From: an uncultured Formosa sp.
GTDB lineage: Bacteria > Bacteroidota > Bacteroidia > Flavobacteriales > Flavobacteriaceae
Length of the DNA stretch: 17,775 bases
NCBI GenBank assembly: GCA_902516685.1
Contig: CABXZJ010000018.1
Coordinates: forward strand, 1-17,775
Reading direction: 5' to 3'
Made by a program: the position numbers and the translations under genes. Below, in pieces: positions 1 to 8,395 of the stretch; the first letter of the stretch is position 1; each line of letters begins with the position of its first letter. The notes below the pieces were generated by a model that was not told where the DNA came from, did not search any database, and saw only the letters and a list, made by a program, of their open reading frames with translations.

Positions 1-599
1 CGTTTTGATATTTCATCTCTTATTTCTGCAGCAAGTTCATAATCTTCTTCTTGTACAGCTTTTTTTAAAAGTTGTTTTAGCTCTATGATAGTCATTGTTT
101 TGTATGTACTTTCTGAATCTAATTTTTTTAGCCTGTATTCACTGTAAACAACCCCTTTTGACTGTTTATCGTTTTTGTCCAAGTCATTACTAAGAATCAA
201 ACCTGCTTTTTCTAAGATGTTTTTATAAGTAAAAATTGGTGCTGAAAAGCGCAGCGCAAGAGCAATTGCGTCACTAGTTCGTGCGTCGATAATCTCTTCT
301 TTATCATTGTTTTCACAAATTAAAGAAGCGTAAAACACTCCGTCCACAAGCTTGTGGATAATAACCTGTTTAACAACAATATTAAAGGAATTAAAAACAT
401 TTTTAAATAAATCATGAGTTAACGGGCGGGGTGGTCGAATATCTTTTTCAAGGGCAATTGCTATTGATTGGGCTTCAAAAGCACCTATTACTATAGGTAA
501 TTTACGTTCTCCATCTTCTTCACTCAAAATAAGAGCATATGCACCACTTTGCGTTTGGCTGTAAGAAATTCCTTTAATATTTAGTCGAATTAAACTCAT
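1..599 (-). CDS. Bifunctional nuclease family protein with C-terminal UVR motif (3' end cut by window edge)
   Basis: The reading frame starts at ATG (599-597, minus) and stays open for 199 codons to the window edge, so only the last few residues are missing. Residues 1 to about 130 match the bifunctional nuclease (DUF151) domain: IGAFEAQSIAIAL near 38-50 and DARTSDAIALALR near 105-117 are its typical conserved blocks. Residues about 174-199 (LKQLLKKAVQEEDYELAAEI and following) form a UVR motif, the short helical hairpin of UvrB/UvrC. This two-domain layout is usual in Bacteroidota. The family is named for a plant protein with reported DNase and RNase activity; its bacterial role is not settled, so nuclease function here is inferred from family only. 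It lies 67 bp downstream of etfA on the same strand and may be read through from the etf promoter. The family assignment is secure. Confidence 0.9.
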   Translation of the reverse strand, partial: MSLIRLNIKGISYSQTQSGAYALILSEEDGERKLPIVIGAFEAQSIAIALEKDIRPPRPLTHDLFKNVFNSFNIVVKQVIIHKLVDGVFYASLICENNDKEEIIDARTSDAIALALRFSAPIFTYKNILEKAGLILSNDLDKNDKQSKGVVYSEYRLKKLDSESTYKTMTIIELKQLLKKAVQEEDYELAAEIRDEISK

Positions 600-666
600 T
601 TTTATAATGACAAATAACAATTTTAATTCCTAAAATACCAAACTTCTATGTCTTTAATTCTATGAG

Positions 667-1623
667 TTATGAGTTTTGTTGCTTGAAAGCCTTCAATTTC
701 TCGGTGAGCTTAGGAACTATATCAAATGCGTCACCAACAATACCGTAGTCTGCTGATTTAAAAAAAGGAGCTTCAGGATCGCTATTTATGACCACTTTTA
801 TTTTAGAAGAATTAATTCCAGCTAAATGTTGAATTGCGCCTGAAATTCCGATTGCGATATAAAGATTCGATGCAACTGGCTTACCGGTCTGACCAACATG
901 TTCACTGTGAGGTCTCCAGCCGAGATCTGATACAGGTTTTGAACAAGCTGTTGCGGCACCTAAAACATTGGCTAGGGCTTCAATCATATTCCAATTTTCA
1001 GGACCTTTAAGACCTCTTCCTGCTGACACAACAATATCTGCATCTGCAATGGACACTTTATCTTTTACTTTATCAACCCCTTTAATTTCAATTTTAGAAG
1101 TTTTAATTTCTGGGCTAAAATCTTCTGATGATGATTCAGTAGGTTCTTTAACTAAACCGAATGCATTATTAGATAATCCAATGATTTTAATATCTGTTAA
1201 AATCTCAGTTTCTAAAAGAGCTTTATTTGTAAATGCACTTCTTTTAACAAGAAAGGGTGAAACAGTGACGGGTAGTTTCATAACATTTGGAACATAACCG
1301 GCTTTAAGGCCTACGGATAAGAATGGCGCTAAATACTTACAATTAGCGCTGTTACTTAAAATAACTACTTGAGAATTTTCTTTTATTGCTACCTGTTTTA
1401 AATAGTCAGCATATATTTCTGCAATAAATTCTTGTTCTGTCTCAATGCTTATTATTTTATCGACTCCATAATCACCCAGAATGGAGTTATTATTTGAATT
1501 AAAAACAACTGCATTTAATGAACATTTCATTTTATTAGCCAAAGCCCTTCCGTATGAGGCTACCTCAAGAGCAGTTTTTTTGAATAATCCGTTTTCGGAT
1601 TCGATATAAACTAGTACTGACAT
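667..1623 (-). CDS. etfA: Electron transfer flavoprotein subunit alpha
   Basis: 318 residues, the usual EtfA length. It is the FAD-carrying subunit of the soluble ETF heterodimer, which takes electrons from acyl-CoA and other dehydrogenases and passes them to ETF:quinone oxidoreductase at the membrane. The C-terminal FAD domain is clear: VSAGRGLKGPENW near 200-212, then SDLGWRPHSEHVGQTGK, LYIAIGISGAIQHLAGI, INSDPEAPFFKSADYGIVGD and a closing VPKLTEKL, all in family order. The N-terminal half is the more variable ETF alpha/beta fold. The gene follows etfB with a 5-nt gap, so the two are one transcript and the subunits are made together. No ETF:quinone oxidoreductase or acyl-CoA dehydrogenase gene is in the window, so the electron donors cannot be named. 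Confidence 0.96.
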   Translation of the reverse strand: MSVLVYIESENGLFKKTALEVASYGRALANKMKCSLNAVVFNSNNNSILGDYGVDKIISIETEQEFIAEIYADYLKQVAIKENSQVVILSNSANCKYLAPFLSVGLKAGYVPNVMKLPVTVSPFLVKRSAFTNKALLETEILTDIKIIGLSNNAFGLVKEPTESSSEDFSPEIKTSKIEIKGVDKVKDKVSIADADIVVSAGRGLKGPENWNMIEALANVLGAATACSKPVSDLGWRPHSEHVGQTGKPVASNLYIAIGISGAIQHLAGINSSKIKVVINSDPEAPFFKSADYGIVGDAFDIVPKLTEKLKAFKQQNS

Positions 1624-1628
1624 AATTT

Positions 1629-2375
1629 TTAGATTACTTTGGCTTCGTTGTGTAAAAGATTAATGAGTTCATCAATATTTTCAGCATCCACTATTTTGAT
1701 AGGACCCTTTGGAGTAGGCTTTTCAAATGTCACGGATTGTGTTTGTTGTTCACTATTTATAGGTTGAACAATATCAAGAGGTTTTTTTCTTGCCATCATG
1801 ATTCCACGCATGTTAGGTATCCTTAAGTCACTCTCTTCAACCAACCCTTTTTGACTTCCTATAACTAGAGGAAGTGTTGTTGATAATGTTTCTTTACCTC
1901 CATCAATTTCTCGTACTCCTGTGGCAATAGTTCCATCGATTTCTAGAGATATACAGTTATTAATAAAACTAGCACCTATATTTGAAGCAATCATCCCAGG
2001 CACCATTGCTCCATTGTAGTCAATAGACTCTCTACCAGCGATAATTAAGTCATAGCTACCATCTGTTGCAATTTTAGAAAGTTCTTTTGCAACCGAAAAT
2101 CCGTCTGTTGCTGGAGTATTGATTCTTATGGCTGAATCTGCACCAATAGCGAGTGACTTTCTCAATGTCGGTTCTGTTTCTGGTCCCCCAACATTAACCA
2201 CAGTTACTTCAGCTCCTTGTTTCTCTTTGAACCACATCGCACGAGTCAATCCAAATTCGTCGTTTGGATTAATTACAAACTGAACTCCATTTGAATCAAA
2301 TTTAGAATTATCTTCAATAAAATTTATTTTAGAAGTAGTATCAGGAACATGACTAATGCATACTAAAATTTTCAT
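1629..2375 (-). CDS. etfB: Electron transfer flavoprotein subunit beta
   Basis: 248 residues, normal EtfB length, starting MKILVCISHVPDTT. It is the AMP-binding partner of EtfA in the ETF heterodimer and carries the surface that recognises partner dehydrogenases. Visible family blocks are INPNDEFGLTRAMWFKE near 36-52, VVNVGGPETEPTLRKSLAIG near 60-79, IIAGRESIDYNGAMVPGMIA, and RIPNMRGIMMARKKPLDIV near 185-203, which corresponds to the recognition-loop area of other EtfB proteins. It is first in the etfB-etfA pair. A perfect -7 box (TAATTTTG, 2408-2401 minus) lies 26 nt upstream of its ATG, and a 24-bp palindrome (2423-2446) covers the expected -33 region, so this promoter is probably controlled by a DNA-binding protein. 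Confidence 0.96.
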   Translation of the reverse strand: MKILVCISHVPDTTSKINFIEDNSKFDSNGVQFVINPNDEFGLTRAMWFKEKQGAEVTVVNVGGPETEPTLRKSLAIGADSAIRINTPATDGFSVAKELSKIATDGSYDLIIAGRESIDYNGAMVPGMIASNIGASFINNCISLEIDGTIATGVREIDGGKETLSTTLPLVIGSQKGLVEESDLRIPNMRGIMMARKKPLDIVQPINSEQQTQSVTFEKPTPKGPIKIVDAENIDELINLLHNEAKVI

Positions 2376-2400
2376 AATTTTCGATATTATCTTAATGTTA

Positions 2401-2408
2401 CAAAATTA
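2401..2408 (-). promoter_or_regulatory. -7 promoter box of etfBA
   Basis: On the minus strand this reads TAATTTTG, an exact match to the Bacteroidota -7 consensus TANNTTTG. It would start the transcript near 2394, leaving a leader of about 19 nt before etfB. No clear TTG is seen in the -33 region; the 24-bp palindrome is there instead. The assignment rests on motif and position only. Confidence 0.55.
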
Positions 2409-2422
2409 CGAAAAAAGATTTT

Positions 2423-2446
2423 ATTTCCTATGCATGCATAGGAAAT
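2423..2446. promoter_or_regulatory. Perfect 24-bp palindrome between etfB and pdhB, probable operator
   Basis: The half-site ATTTCCTATGCA is followed directly by its exact reverse complement, with no spacer and no mismatch over 24 bp. It lies between two divergent genes and has no T-run on either side, so it is not a terminator. It starts 14 bp upstream of the etfBA -7 box, covering that promoter's -33 region, and ends 39 bp before the pdhB -7 box. That placement suits repression of etfBA and possibly action from upstream on pdhB. The binding protein cannot be identified from the window. Confidence 0.6.
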
Positions 2447-2485
2447 TTTTAAATAATATTATCTTAAAATATAATTGTTTATTCC

Positions 2486-2493
2486 TATTTTTG
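2486..2493 (+). promoter_or_regulatory. -7 promoter box of pdhB
   Basis: TATTTTTG matches the Bacteroidota -7 consensus TANNTTTG exactly. Transcription would start near 2500, giving a leader of about 60 nt before pdhB. The -33 element is not obvious: the nearest TTG is only 8 nt upstream, which is too close. Confidence 0.5.
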
Positions 2494-2559
2494 TAGTTAA
2501 TAATATTGTTGATGTAGAAATCAACTTAAGTATTTCATTCTGATACAACGATTTAACAT

Positions 2560-3537
2560 ATGAAAACATTACAATTCAGAGAGGCTGTTTGTGAAGCTAT
2601 GAGTGAGGAAATGCGAATGGACGAAAGTATTTATTTAATGGGTGAAGAAGTCGCAGAATATAACGGAGCTTACAAGGCATCTAAGGGAATGCTTGACGAG
2701 TTTGGTGAAAAACGTGTAATAGATACACCAATTTCAGAAGCTGGTTTTGCAGGAATAGCTGTTGGTTCTACAATGACTGGAAACCGTCCAATTGTCGAGT
2801 TTATGACTTTTAATTTCGCTTTGGTTGGAATTGATCAAATTATTAATAATGCTGCAAAAATTAGACAGATGTCAGGTGGCCAATTTAAATGCCCTATTGT
2901 TTTTAGAGGGCCCACTGGTTCTGCAGGTCAACTAGCAGCAACTCACTCACAAGCTTTCGAAAGCTGGTTTGCAAATTGTCCTGGTTTAAAGGTCATTGTA
3001 CCTTCAAATCCATATGATGCTAAAGGTCTTCTTAAAGCTGCTATTCGAGATGATGATCCAGTAATATTTATGGAAAGTGAACAAATGTATGGTGACAAGG
3101 GAGAAGTACCTGAAGGTGAATATATTTTACCAATTGGTGTTGCGGATATTAAACGTAAAGGAACTGATGTGACTGTAGTCTCTTTTGGTAAAATTATTAA
3201 AGAAGTATATAAAGCATCTGAAGAATTGGAAAACGAAGGAATTTCTTGTGAAATAATTGATTTGAGAACTGTCAGGCCACTAGATATAAATTCTGTTATT
3301 GAGTCTGTCAAAAAAACTAATAGATTAGTTATTTTAGAAGAAGCATGGCCGTTTGGAAATGTTTCAACAGAAATCACTTATCAAGTTCAAGAAAGAGCCT
3401 TTGATTATTTAGATGCGCCTATAATTAAAATTAACACAGCGGATACTCCAGCTCCATATTCTCCAGTTTTATTAGAAGAATGGTTACCTAATAGTACTGA
3501 TGTTATAAAGGCAGTTAAGAAAGTATTATATAAATAA
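2560..3537 (+). CDS. pdhB: Pyruvate dehydrogenase E1 component, beta subunit
   Basis: 325 residues, standard for the beta subunit of alpha2-beta2 type E1 enzymes. With E1 alpha it performs the thiamine-diphosphate-dependent decarboxylation of pyruvate and reductive acetylation of the E2 lipoyl arm, feeding acetyl-CoA to the TCA cycle. Glu60 in DTPISEAGFAGIAVG is the residue type that activates the thiamine ring. Other family blocks are EFMTFNFALVGIDQIINNAA (80-99), FRGPTGSAGQLAATHSQ, PGLKVIVPSNPYDAKGLL, and the C-terminal transketolase domain with IDLRTVRPLD and LEEAWPFGNVSTEI. The sequence fits PdhB better than the branched-chain keto acid or acetoin enzymes, but substrate is not fully certain from one subunit. 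It is not next to pdhA or the E2 gene; its neighbours are divergent etfBA and downstream hppA, which has its own putative promoter. Confidence 0.93.
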   Translation: MKTLQFREAVCEAMSEEMRMDESIYLMGEEVAEYNGAYKASKGMLDEFGEKRVIDTPISEAGFAGIAVGSTMTGNRPIVEFMTFNFALVGIDQIINNAAKIRQMSGGQFKCPIVFRGPTGSAGQLAATHSQAFESWFANCPGLKVIVPSNPYDAKGLLKAAIRDDDPVIFMESEQMYGDKGEVPEGEYILPIGVADIKRKGTDVTVVSFGKIIKEVYKASEELENEGISCEIIDLRTVRPLDINSVIESVKKTNRLVILEEAWPFGNVSTEITYQVQERAFDYLDAPIIKINTADTPAPYSPVLLEEWLPNSTDVIKAVKKVLYK

Positions 3538-3593
3538 ACTTAAATTTTTTTAAATAGGTAAAAAATAGTTTTTTCTGTTCTTGTTCAATTCAC

Positions 3594-3601
3594 TACATTT
3601 G
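3594..3601 (+). promoter_or_regulatory. -7 promoter box of hppA
   Basis: TACATTTG in the 93-bp gap between pdhB and hppA matches TANNTTTG exactly and would give a start near 3608 and a leader of about 22 nt. A TTG at 3581-3583 is only 10 nt upstream, shorter than the usual 17-23 nt spacing, so the -33 element is unclear. Confidence 0.45.
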
Positions 3602-3630
3602 TGGCCTTTAAAATCAATTAAAACAAAATT

Positions 3631-5934
3631 ATGGAATCGTTAATGATATACATGCCAATTGCATTGGCAATTATAGGGTTAATTTATATGTGGGTTAAGC
3701 AATCTTGGGTCATGAAGCAAGATGCAGGTGATGGTAAAATGAAAGAAATTTCAGATCATATATACGAAGGTGCTTTAGCATTTTTAGGCGCAGAATACAG
3801 ACTACTTTCAATATTTGTTTTGGTAGTAAGCGCAGCCCTTTCTGCAGTATCATTTATCGTTCCAACAACACATATACTTATAGTAGTGGCTTTTGTTTTT
3901 GGAGCAATATTTTCTGCATTTGCAGGAAACATTGGAATGAAAATAGCTACAAAAACAAATGTAAGAACAACACAAGCAGCAAAGACCAGTCTTCCGCAAG
4001 CTCTAAAGATTTCATTTGGAGGCGGAACAGTCATGGGGCTTGGTGTTGCAGGCTTGGCTGTTTTAGGATTAACCGGCTTTTTTATTGTTTTTTTTAATGT
4101 ATTTATGGGCGGTGAATGGACCAACACAATGGACATGACAATTGTTTTAGAAACCCTTGCAGGATTTTCTCTTGGTGCAGAGTCTATTGCACTTTTTGCA
4201 CGTGTAGGAGGGGGAATTTATACCAAGGCTGCTGATGTTGGTGCCGATTTAGTAGGAAAAGTAGAAGCAGGAATTCCAGAGGATGATCCTCGAAACCCTG
4301 CAACAATTGCGGATAATGTTGGTGATAACGTAGGTGATGTCGCAGGAATGGGTGCTGATCTTTTTGGCTCTTATGTAGCAACTGTACTAGCAGCTATGGT
4401 ACTTGGTAATTATGTTATTAGCGATATGGGGGGAAGTATTTCAGATAAATTTGGTGGTATTGGTCCAATTTTGTTGCCCATGGCTATTGCAGGTGCTGGA
4501 ATTGTAATATCAATTATAGGTACTTTGTTAGTAAAAATTAAAAATAATGACGCAAAAGAAGCTCATGTTATGGGTGCGCTCAACAAAGGCAATTGGACAT
4601 CAATTTTTCTAGTAGCATTATCTTGTTTTGGACTTGTAACTTGGATGTTGCCTGGTACTATGCAAATGAACTTCTTTGGTGATGGATTACAAGATATTTC
4701 TTCAATGCGTGTATTTTATGCAACTTTGGTAGGGCTTATCGTAGGTGCAGTAATATCATCCGTTACCGAGTATTATACAGGACTTGGGAAATCACCCGTA
4801 CTAAAAATAGTACAACAATCTAGCACTGGTGCTGGGACTAATATAATTGCTGGTTTAGCTACTGGTATGATATCCACGTTTCCTTCTGTTTTGTTATTTT
4901 CTGGAGCAATTTGGTCATCTTATGTATTTGCAGGATTTTATGGTGTTGCATTAGCAGCTTCAGCGATGATGGCAACTACTGCCATGCAACTTGCTATTGA
5001 TGCATTTGGGCCAATATCTGATAATGCTGGAGGAATCGCCGAAATGAGTGAACAAGACCCGATAGTTAGAGAACGTACAGATATTCTAGACTCTGTAGGA
5101 AATACAACTGCTGCAACTGGGAAAGGATTTGCAATTGCTTCGGCAGCGTTGACTTCATTAGCATTATTTGCTGCTTATGTTACTTTTACAGGTATTGATG
5201 GTATAAATATTTTTAAAGCTCCTGTTTTAGCCATGCTTTTTGTTGGTGGAATGGTTCCCGTAGTTTTTTCGGCACTTGCAATGAATGCAGTAGGAAAAGC
5301 TGCTATGGAAATGGTACAAGAAGTCAGACGACAGTTTAAGGATATTGCTGGTATAATGGAAGGGACTGGAACTCCAGAATATGATAAATGTGTAGCTATT
5401 TCAACTAAAGCATCTTTGAAAGAGATGATTTTACCTGGGTTACTAACAATTGGCTTTCCATTAATTATAGCCTTTGTTCCAATGATTTTTGGAATGGATT
5501 CATTGGACATAGCAGAAATGTTAGGTGGTTATATGGCAGGCGTCACAGTTTCAGGCGTACTTTGGGCAATTTTCCAAAATAATGCTGGAGGTGCTTGGGA
5601 TAACGCTAAAAAATCTTTCGAAGCAGGTGTTGAAATTAATGGAGAAATGACTTACAAGGGGTCTGCTGCACATAAAGCAGCAGTAACCGGGGATACAGTT
5701 GGTGACCCATTTAAAGACACATCTGGACCTTCAATGAATATACTTATAAAACTCACATGTTTGATTGGCTTAGTTATTGCTCCAATTTTGGGTGGACACT
5801 CAGAAGAATCAACAGCGGAGGTAAATCAAGAAGTTAAATTTAATACTTCAACTGATGCGAATGATTTTGAATATGCTACAGTCAGTATTATTAATTCCAA
5901 CAATGAAAACGAAGTTGATAGAACATCAAATTAA
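3631..5934 (+). CDS. hppA: Membrane-bound ion-translocating pyrophosphatase, K+-dependent type
   Basis: 767 residues with about 16 hydrophobic segments, as in the membrane pyrophosphatase family. It hydrolyses cytoplasmic pyrophosphate and uses the energy to pump H+ and/or Na+ across the inner membrane. The substrate-site signature [11 protein letters not shown] is at 202-212, followed by [17 protein letters not shown] from 228 with its Mg-pyrophosphate-binding aspartates. In [10 protein letters not shown] (490-499) Ala494 and Gly497 occupy the positions that are Lys and Thr in K+-independent enzymes, so this is a K+-dependent pump. Many members of that subclass move Na+, but the ion cannot be settled by eye. 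After the last membrane segment (ending ILGGH near 723) there is a 44-residue hydrophilic, acidic tail of unknown role. The gene ends 59 bp from the convergent kinase gene; no strong terminator is visible there. Confidence 0.96.
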   Translation: MESLMIYMPIALAIIGLIYMWVKQSWVMKQDAGDGKMKEISDHIYEGALAFLGAEYRLLSIFVLVVSAALSAVSFIVPTTHILIVVAFVFGAIFSAFAGNIGMKIATKTNVRTTQAAKTSLPQALKISFGGGTVMGLGVAGLAVLGLTGFFIVFFNVFMGGEWTNTMDMTIVLETLAGFSLGAESIALFARVGGGIYTKAADVGADLVGKVEAGIPEDDPRNPATIADNVGDNVGDVAGMGADLFGSYVATVLAAMVLGNYVISDMGGSISDKFGGIGPILLPMAIAGAGIVISIIGTLLVKIKNNDAKEAHVMGALNKGNWTSIFLVALSCFGLVTWMLPGTMQMNFFGDGLQDISSMRVFYATLVGLIVGAVISSVTEYYTGLGKSPVLKIVQQSSTGAGTNIIAGLATGMISTFPSVLLFSGAIWSSYVFAGFYGVALAASAMMATTAMQLAIDAFGPISDNAGGIAEMSEQDPIVRERTDILDSVGNTTAATGKGFAIASAALTSLALFAAYVTFTGIDGINIFKAPVLAMLFVGGMVPVVFSALAMNAVGKAAMEMVQEVRRQFKDIAGIMEGTGTPEYDKCVAISTKASLKEMILPGLLTIGFPLIIAFVPMIFGMDSLDIAEMLGGYMAGVTVSGVLWAIFQNNAGGAWDNAKKSFEAGVEINGEMTYKGSAAHKAAVTGDTVGDPFKDTSGPSMNILIKLTCLIGLVIAPILGGHSEESTAEVNQEVKFNTSTDANDFEYATVSIINSNNENEVDRTSN

Positions 5935-5993
5935 AGTAGTTTTATTCAATTAAGTTCGAATACACTATTAATAACTTATGTACTTTAACAATG

Positions 5994-6608
5994 TTATGAG
6001 AGGGTTTTGATTTCAGAATCAATTTTAGTAATTATATTGTTTAGGTCTACAGATTTTTCTACAAAATCTAAATCATCTACATCAATAATCAAAAGGCGAC
6101 CTTTTTGAAATTTATGTATCCATGCTTCATATCTTTCATTTAAACGACTTAAGTAGTCAATAGAAATAGAATTTTCATATTCTCGCCCACGTTTGTGAAT
6201 CTGATTAACTAGATTTGGAATTGAACTTCTTAAATAAATTAATAAATCAGGTGGCTGAACTGTACTTTCCATTAAGCTAAAAAGCGAGGAATAGTTTTTA
6301 AAGTCTCTATTAGTCATTAACCCCATTGCATGTAAGTTAGGGGCAAAAATATTAGCATCTTCGTATATTGTACGATCTTGAATAATATTCTTTCCGCTCT
6401 CCCTAATTTGTATCACTTGTCTGAATCGACTGTTTAAGAAATAAACCTGTAAGTTAAAACTCCAACGCTCCATTTGGTTATAGAAATCATCTAAATAAGG
6501 ATTATCCACAACGTCTTCTAGTTGTGCCTCCCATTTGTAATGCTTTGCAAGCAGTTTAGTTAGTGTTGTTTTTCCTGCTCCAATATTTCCAGCAATAGCA
6601 ATATGCAT
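5994..6608 (-). CDS. Deoxynucleoside kinase (dNK/dCK/dGK family)
   Basis: 204 residues, typical of bacterial deoxyribonucleoside kinases, which phosphorylate salvaged deoxynucleosides to 5'-monophosphates using a nucleoside triphosphate. The P-loop is at residues 7-15 (GNIGAGKTT). IIQDRTIYEDANIFA holds the DR-type motif that contacts the sugar and base, and QIHKRGREYENSI is an arginine-rich LID region over the phosphates. MERWSFNLQVYFLNSRF fits the substrate-pocket helix of the family. The exact base preference (dA, dG, dC or T) cannot be read from sequence. It lies 3 nt downstream of the exported-protein gene at 6612-7391 and is probably co-transcribed with it, although no functional link is evident. 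Confidence 0.92.
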   Translation of the reverse strand: MHIAIAGNIGAGKTTLTKLLAKHYKWEAQLEDVVDNPYLDDFYNQMERWSFNLQVYFLNSRFRQVIQIRESGKNIIQDRTIYEDANIFAPNLHAMGLMTNRDFKNYSSLFSLMESTVQPPDLLIYLRSSIPNLVNQIHKRGREYENSISIDYLSRLNERYEAWIHKFQKGRLLIIDVDDLDFVEKSVDLNNIITKIDSEIKTLS

Positions 6609-6611
6609 TTT

Positions 6612-7391
6612 CTAAGTTTTTAAAATTTGGTAATTATAAAGAAATTCACCGTCATAAATATACAAGGTTTGGTTCATTACAAAAAACTGTTTAATTATTT
6701 TTTTTTTAATTTTTAAAACCTCAATATTTTCATTTCCCAACTCTTTGTAAAAAAGTAAATTATTTTTTTTAAAAACTATAAAATTATCAGCTAGCTTAAA
6801 ATCATCAAAGCCTTCGTGGGATATTTTAGAAATTAAGCTCCCATTGTAATTATAATGGTAAAGATTAGATTTTGTTAAAGCATAGACATTATTGTAATCA
6901 CTTTGTAGGGCCGAAACGTTTTCATTAATTGGAATTGTGCTGTGTATTGTTTTTTCAATATTGTAATCAAACAACTCCAACTGAAAATTAAGTGTATTGA
7001 ATATCCAAATTGAATTTTCATTAGAGTTAGCTATTTTTGTAATTGCTCGGTAGGGAGATATCATATTAAAATTTACAATACTAATTTCAGCTAACCTATT
7101 ATCAAGTATTGCTATTGTATTATAATTTTTATGTAACAGAGCAATTTTTAAAGAATTAAAAATATCAACTTGATCTATTTTACCAAATTGAATATTACTG
7201 TAAGAAACTATTTCACCCTTTGATAATTTTTCTAGATCATCACCTACGAGGTAATATTTTGATTCAAATCTGTCTTGCCCCATAAATTTGGACCAATTAA
7301 CCTTATCTTTTTTGATTAAATTTAATTCAACAGGATTTTGAGCAATTAAAATTGCAGTTACAAAAAACATAATGATTAAAGTGAATCTCAT
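6612..7391 (-). CDS. Exported protein of unknown function, possibly beta-propeller-like
   Basis: 259 residues. The N-terminus MRFTLIIMFFVTAILIAQNP is a signal peptide with likely cleavage after Ala or Gln near 17-18, so the protein is exported. The mature part has no recognised catalytic motif. It shows repeated short strand-like blocks of about 40 residues, for example KIALLHKNYNTIAILDNRLA, SIWIFNTLNFQLELFDYN, NVYALTKSNLYHYNYNGSL and NFIVFKKNNLLFYKELG, a pattern suggesting beta-propeller blades. I do not recognise a named family. It is the first gene of a two-gene unit with the deoxynucleoside kinase (3-nt gap). The fold is inferred from the pattern, not from a profile match; the gene itself is real judging by length, signal peptide and spacing. 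Confidence 0.75.
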   Translation of the reverse strand: MRFTLIIMFFVTAILIAQNPVELNLIKKDKVNWSKFMGQDRFESKYYLVGDDLEKLSKGEIVSYSNIQFGKIDQVDIFNSLKIALLHKNYNTIAILDNRLAEISIVNFNMISPYRAITKIANSNENSIWIFNTLNFQLELFDYNIEKTIHSTIPINENVSALQSDYNNVYALTKSNLYHYNYNGSLISKISHEGFDDFKLADNFIVFKKNNLLFYKELGNENIEVLKIKKKIIKQFFVMNQTLYIYDGEFLYNYQILKT

Positions 7392-7516
7392 TTTAATTTT
7401 AAAAGTATAAAAAATTATTTTTGCAACAAATTAAATTTTTTGCCGTCTAACAAATAGTTTACACACAAGTTTGTGAAGAATTTAACTAGTGATTTGCAAA
7501 TAAAATGTAAGTTTGA

Positions 7517-8386
7517 ATGTCTAAAATAAAAAAAATGTTAAGTAGAATTTCACTCTTTTTAATCCTAATGCTTAGTTGCTCAGTTCAATCCCAGGACTTT
7601 CAAGGAAAGGCATATTATTTTTCAAAAACAAGCCCTGACATGAGTGGATGGGGAAACGGACAAATGTCTGATACTCAAAAGAAACAAATTGCAGATCGTA
7701 TGAGAGGTATGTTTGAAAAAAATTATATTTTGACCTTTGATAGAGAAGCATCAATTTTTAAAGAAGAAGAAGTTTTGGAAGCTCCAGGTAAAGCAGGTTT
7801 CGGAGGTTGGTGGGGTAGTTTCTCTTCAGGACCTCAATACAAAAACATAAGAAATAATCAATTTATTCAAGACCAGGAATTTTTTGGACGCCAGTTTTTA
7901 ATTACTGATTCCTTACAAAATTTAGAATGGAAGATTGGATCAGAGACAAAGAAAATTGGACAATATTTGTGTTTAAAAGCAACTGCTACAAAGGAAGTCG
8001 ATGAATTTGATTGGAGAAGTATGCGAGGCAAAAACCGTGGTAAAAAAGGACAGGATAAAATCAAAACAGATTCTACAAAAGCTAAGTCAGTAACAGATGA
8101 AATTGAAGTGCCAAAGACAATTAAAGTTGTCGCTTGGTATACTCCACAAATACCTGTTAATCAAGGTCCGGGAGAATTTTGGGGTTTACCTGGATTAATA
8201 CTCGAAGTTAATGCGGATCAAACCACTATTTTATGCTCAAAGATTATTATAAATCCTGAGGAAAGAATCAAAATTGAAGCTCCGAATAAAGGGCGAATAA
8301 TATCTAGAACAGATTATAACGCAACTGTAAAACAAAAAATGAAAGAGATGCGTGAAATGTATCGAGGCAGAGGAGGTAGAAAATAA
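7517..8386 (+). CDS. GLPGLI family protein
   Basis: 289 residues. The defining GLPGLI motif is at residues 223-228, in the context EFWGLPGLILEVN. The family is specific to Bacteroidota, is exported, and has no established biochemical function. The N-terminus is a signal peptide (SLFLILMLSC then SVQSQDF); the Cys after LMLS could make it a lipoprotein, but cleavage near VQSQ is equally possible. The C-terminus is strongly basic (MYRGRGGRK), and the middle holds a Lys-rich segment near 171-195. An alternative start is Met7 (7535): a TAAGTTTG sequence at 7508-7515 resembles a -7 box and, if used, would start the mRNA near 7522, past the first ATG. The outer-membrane barrel gene follows after 9 nt, so the two form a unit and probably act together at the envelope. 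Confidence 0.9.
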   Translation: MSKIKKMLSRISLFLILMLSCSVQSQDFQGKAYYFSKTSPDMSGWGNGQMSDTQKKQIADRMRGMFEKNYILTFDREASIFKEEEVLEAPGKAGFGGWWGSFSSGPQYKNIRNNQFIQDQEFFGRQFLITDSLQNLEWKIGSETKKIGQYLCLKATATKEVDEFDWRSMRGKNRGKKGQDKIKTDSTKAKSVTDEIEVPKTIKVVAWYTPQIPVNQGPGEFWGLPGLILEVNADQTTILCSKIIINPEERIKIEAPNKGRIISRTDYNATVKQKMKEMREMYRGRGGRK

Positions 8387-8395
8387 ATTTATGAC

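Noticed and set aside
968..1297. Open frame of 109 codons on the plus strand inside etfA.
   Set aside because: It is antisense to a clearly conserved gene, and its product shows no domain or composition of a real protein.
2943..3377. Open frame of 144 codons on the minus strand inside pdhB.
   Set aside because: It is fully antisense to a conserved enzyme gene; low-complexity Ser/Thr/Ile composition is typical of a shadow frame.
3538..3560. A/T-rich symmetric stretch after pdhB, considered as a terminator.
   Set aside because: The pairing consists almost only of A-T pairs and has no GC core, so it is not distinguishable from background composition.
3756..4136. Open frame of 126 codons antisense to hppA, with others at 4184-4381 and 5175-5510.
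   Set aside because: The hppA frame carries all family motifs through these regions, so the antisense frames are by-products of its codon use.
7464..7475. Short inverted repeat CACAA-GT-TTGTG in the divergent region before the GLPGLI gene.
   Set aside because: Only 5-bp arms in an AT-rich spacer; no positional relation to a clear promoter box, so chance is a good explanation.
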